The notes below the pieces were generated by a model. That model was not told where the DNA came from. It saw only the letters and a program-made list of their open reading frames with translations, and did no database searches. The translations under genes were made by a program, and so were the position numbers. This document shows positions 7,803-8,979 of a stretch of 8,979 nucleotides of DNA, piece after piece. Every line of letters begins with the position of its first letter. Position 1 is the first letter of the stretch. Source of the DNA: an uncultured Bacteroides sp. (GTDB lineage Bacteria > Bacteroidota > Bacteroidia > Bacteroidales > Bacteroidaceae); assembly GCA_900544675.1 (NCBI GenBank), contig UQVZ01000072.1, forward strand, positions 1-8,979, in the 5' to 3' direction.

Positions 7803-7821
7803 AATCCGTCGGGGACGGATT
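7803..7821. repeat. Inverted repeat, 8-bp perfect arms with 3-nt loop
   Basis: AATCCGTC (7803-7810) and GACGGATT (7814-7821) pair perfectly around GGG. Only two bases separate it from the 18-bp palindrome, making a tandem pair of strong dyads. Its ATCCG/CGGAT core recurs in the repeats near traA (8094-8261), hinting that one factor may recognise both flanks of the region. Confidence 0.6.
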
Positions 7822-7881
7822 GGGGGAATGCCTTTCAAACTCCGGGCTGCGCCACCTGCGGCGAACCCTGCCGTTCGGGTG

Positions 7882-7914
7882 CAAAGTTACGCCCTTAACG
7901 CGTTATCGGACAGA
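7882..7914 (-). promoter_or_regulatory. Candidate Bacteroides-type promoter for the mob operon
   Basis: Read leftward, TAACTTTG (plus 7882-7889) is a perfect match to the Bacteroides -7 box TAnnTTTG. Twenty-one bases further upstream lies TCTG (plus 7911-7914), one mismatch from the -33 box TTTG, and the spacing is within the usual 19-21. Transcription would start near 7876 and leave a leader of roughly 255 nt before mobA that contains all the hairpins of the candidate oriT. Confidence 0.55.
7896..7905. promoter_or_regulatory. Perfect 10-bp palindrome between the -33 and -7 boxes
   Basis: TAACGCGTTA is self-complementary and sits in the spacer of the candidate mob promoter. A protein bound here would compete with RNA polymerase, so it is a plausible operator for repression of mobA-mobB-mobC, perhaps by MobA itself. 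Ten-base palindromes can occur by chance; the position is what makes it notable. Confidence 0.4.
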
Positions 7915-8038
7915 GGCTTGATCCGGATAATCAGTGCCAACCAGCGCAACGTGCTGCCACTTGCCGGAGAAGTAATACAAGTTCCAAAATATCCTTGTTT
8001 ATTTGCAGCGTGATTCAAGAAACGAACGATTTGAAGAT

Positions 8039-8242
8039 ATGGAAAAAGGAACTTTCAGATACCCGGCAAACCGCTTCGGTGGATATTTGCCAAACCGAAT
8101 ATCCGAACCGTCGGATACCCGGTTTTCCAGTGACGTGGTGATTCACGGATTCAATGACTTCATGACGCAATGCCGTCATTCACCGGTTATCCGAATCCCG
8201 GCTTCGCCATTGAAGCGGATACGTGACGGACCGCCCGGATAA
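8039..8242 (+). CDS. Possible small protein of 67 residues, or non-coding repeat region
   Basis: An ATG at 8039 opens a 67-codon frame starting MEKGTFRYPANRFGGYLPNR and ending at 8242, 84 bp before traA and on the same strand. The product is Arg- and Pro-rich, has no recognisable domain or membrane segment, and its frame runs through the CGGATA repeats, the 12-bp inverted repeat and the ATGACG hairpin. The coding signal could therefore be a by-product of repeated CG-rich sequence. I do not recognise a family; listed so that it can be checked for conservation. Confidence 0.2.
   Translation: MEKGTFRYPANRFGGYLPNRISEPSDTRFSSDVVIHGFNDFMTQCRHSPVIRIPASPLKRIRDGPPG
8094..8123. repeat. Imperfect inverted repeat, 12-bp arms with 6-nt loop
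   Basis: ACCGAATATCCG (8094-8105) pairs with CGGATACCCGGT (8112-8123) around AACCGT, with two central mismatches. It carries one ATCCG and one CGGATA box in opposite orientation, so it could be a dimer-binding site related to the direct repeats downstream, or an RNA hairpin in a long traA leader. Confidence 0.6.
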
Positions 8243-8261
8243 TGATTCACGGACGCGGATA
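8112..8261. repeat. Iteron-like CGGATA boxes and duplicated CGGATAC-N20-TGATTCACGGA module
   Basis: CGGATAC occurs at 8112-8118 and 8216-8222, and TGATTCACGGA at 8139-8149 and 8243-8253. In both cases the two boxes are separated by exactly 20 bases and the copies are 104 bp apart, while the sequence between the boxes differs. CGGATA also recurs at 8236 and 8256, giving three copies at 20-bp steps (8216, 8236, 8256), about two helical turns each. The last copy ends 66 bp before the traA ATG. This layout suggests cooperative protein binding on one DNA face. Confidence 0.55.
8162..8179. repeat. Short inverted repeat, 6-bp arms
   Basis: ATGACG (8162-8167) pairs with CGTCAT (8174-8179) around CAATGC. 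It lies between the two copies of the CGGATAC-N20-TGATTCACGGA module. It is weak alone and recorded for its position. Confidence 0.4.
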
Positions 8262-8326
8262 TGTATGTCACCGCTTCCGTACAGGAACAGGAAAACAATT
8301 TATCAACCATTAAAAGCAATAGAACC

Positions 8327-8979
8327 ATGAGTAATGAAATCTTCGTTGCATTCGCAACACAAAAGGGAGGTATTGGAAAATCGACCGTCACGGCTCTTGC
8401 CGCCAGCTACCTCCACAACGTGCAAGGTCACAATGTCGCCGTCATAGATTGCGACGCCCCGCAACACAGCATCCACGGACTGCGTGAACGTGAAACGAAA
8501 CTTATCGACGAGAGCCTCTATTTCAAGGCACTCGCGTGTGACCACTTCCGCAAAATAAAAAAGAACGCCTATCCGGTCATTGCAAGCGACGCCCTCAACG
8601 CCCTTGACGATGCCGAAAGGATGCTTGCCGAAGAAGATGCGAAACCGAACATCGTGTTCTTCGATATGCCGGGAACGCTGAAAAGCAACGGTGTGGTAAA
8701 GACCCTCTCACAGATGGATTACATCTTCGCGCCCATGAGTGCCGACCGCTTTGTCGTGGAAAGCACCCTGCAATTCGCCGTGATGTTCCGTGACAACCTC
8801 ATGACGACGGGGCAGGCGAAAACAAAAGGGCTGTACCTGTTCTGGACGATGGTGGACGGCAGGGAGAAGAACGGGCTGTACGACCTGTATGAAGATGTGA
8901 TTGCCGAAATGGGGTTGTCGGTGTTGTCCACCCGCCTGCCCGACAGCAAGAAGTTCCGGCGTGACCTCTCGGAAGAGCG
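8327..8979 (+). CDS. traA: TraA, ParA/MinD-type ATPase of the conjugation operon (3' end outside window)
   Basis: The frame from the ATG at 8327 (MSNEIFVAFATQKGGIGKST) is open to the window edge: 217 codons of a protein usually near 250 residues. It has the deviant Walker A KGGIGKST (13-20) with both the signature Lys13 and Lys18, the Walker A' VIDCDAPQHS (39-48) with Asp41 and Asp43, and Walker B IVFFDMPG (109-116, Asp113), all intact. ParA-type ATPases position DNA or protein complexes by dimerising on DNA. In CTnDOT-like elements this gene heads the tra operon, divergent from mobA, exactly as here; a role in element maintenance or relaxosome positioning is plausible but not proven. No clear Shine-Dalgarno site precedes the ATG. 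Genes such as traB and traC would be expected just outside the window. Confidence 0.88.
   Translation, partial: MSNEIFVAFATQKGGIGKSTVTALAASYLHNVQGHNVAVIDCDAPQHSIHGLRERETKLIDESLYFKALACDHFRKIKKNAYPVIASDALNALDDAERMLAEEDAKPNIVFFDMPGTLKSNGVVKTLSQMDYIFAPMSADRFVVESTLQFAVMFRDNLMTTGQAKTKGLYLFWTMVDGREKNGLYDLYEDVIAEMGLSVLSTRLPDSKKFRRDLSEE

Larger units (their letters stand above)
7634..7821. other. Candidate origin of transfer (oriT) region
   Basis: Five hairpins lie within about 190 bp beginning 16 bp upstream of mobA: CGGC-ATAA-GCCG (7643-7654) nested in outer GCGG/CCGC arms; GGCTTCCC (7687-7694) with a partner at 7704-7712 that has one bulged base; and the inverted repeats at 7743-7766, 7783-7800 and 7803-7821. 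In mobilisable and conjugative elements oriT commonly sits beside the relaxosome genes and is marked by inverted repeats, so this is the most likely oriT of the window. The nick site cannot be identified from the sequence alone, and some of these hairpins may act on the mob mRNA leader instead. Confidence 0.5.
7619..8326. other. 708-bp intergenic control region between divergent mob and tra operons
   Basis: Apart from one weak small frame (8039-8242) there is no convincing gene here. The region separates mobA (leftward) from traA (rightward) and is densely packed with inverted repeats (7634-7658, 7687-7712, 7743-7766, 7783-7800, 7803-7821, 8094-8123, 8162-8179), a candidate leftward promoter (7882-7914) and repeated CGGATA and TGATTCACGGA boxes. 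No equally good TAnnTTTG promoter box was found for traA: the nearest, TTTATTTG at 7998-8005, has one mismatch and no clear upstream partner. Confidence 0.8.

Noticed and set aside
7615..7884. 89-codon minus-strand frame upstream of mobA
   Set aside because: It covers the hairpin-rich leader, has a low-complexity Arg/Ser/Gly-rich product and overlaps the proposed promoter.
7619..8326. Possible tRNA, CRISPR array or riboswitch in the intergenic region
   Set aside because: No cloverleaf with a CCA-side acceptor pattern, no regularly repeated 25-40 bp units with unique spacers, and no recognisable riboswitch core; the repeats are short protein-site-like boxes.
8303..8949. Minus-strand frames opposite traA
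   Set aside because: The ParA-family gene on the plus strand has all its motifs intact in the same stretch.

Overview
The window looks like part of an integrative conjugative element (ICE, CTnDOT-like conjugative transposon) from a gut Bacteroidales such as Bacteroides or Parabacteroides. The evidence is a T4SS coupling protein with the YWFCY N-terminal signature, a MobA/MobB/MobC mobilisation cassette in the order typical of Bacteroides elements, a divergent ParA-type TraA, absence of strong Shine-Dalgarno sites, and a TAnnTTTG-type (Bacteroides sigma factor) promoter box upstream of mobA. No RNA genes, insertion sequences or CRISPR arrays were seen.

Region 1 (1-3820, plus strand, visibly AT-rich) is defence cargo. 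It opens with the last 61 codons of a gene resembling the C-terminus of DUF4143 AAA ATPases. After 19 bp comes a two-gene Gabija-type anti-phage cassette: GajA (OLD-family ABC ATPase plus TOPRIM nuclease) and, 4 bp later, GajB (UvrD/PcrA-like superfamily 1 helicase). A strong hairpin with T-runs that work in both directions closes the cassette.

Region 2 (about 3850-7618, minus strand, clearly richer in G+C) is the mobilisation operon mobA-mobB-mobC: a ribbon-helix-helix-like relaxosome accessory protein, a MOBP-type relaxase (overlapping mobA by 22 bp), and the coupling ATPase that would deliver the relaxase-DNA complex to the mating channel. It converges with the Gabija operon on the shared terminator.

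Region 3 (7619-8326) is a 708-bp intergenic region between the divergent mob and tra operons. It is rich in hairpins, palindromes and spaced direct repeats, and is the best place for oriT and for control of transfer. It holds a candidate mob promoter with a perfect 10-bp palindrome between its two boxes, an 18-bp operator-like palindrome, and a two-copy composite repeat module offset by exactly 104 bp.

Region 4 (8327-8979, plus strand) is the first 217 codons of TraA, a ParA-family ATPase that usually heads the tra operon. Overall: a conjugative element carrying a Gabija cassette next to the coupling-protein end of its mobilisation genes. The main known system is Gabija; the least explained sequence is the 708-bp mob/tra control region.
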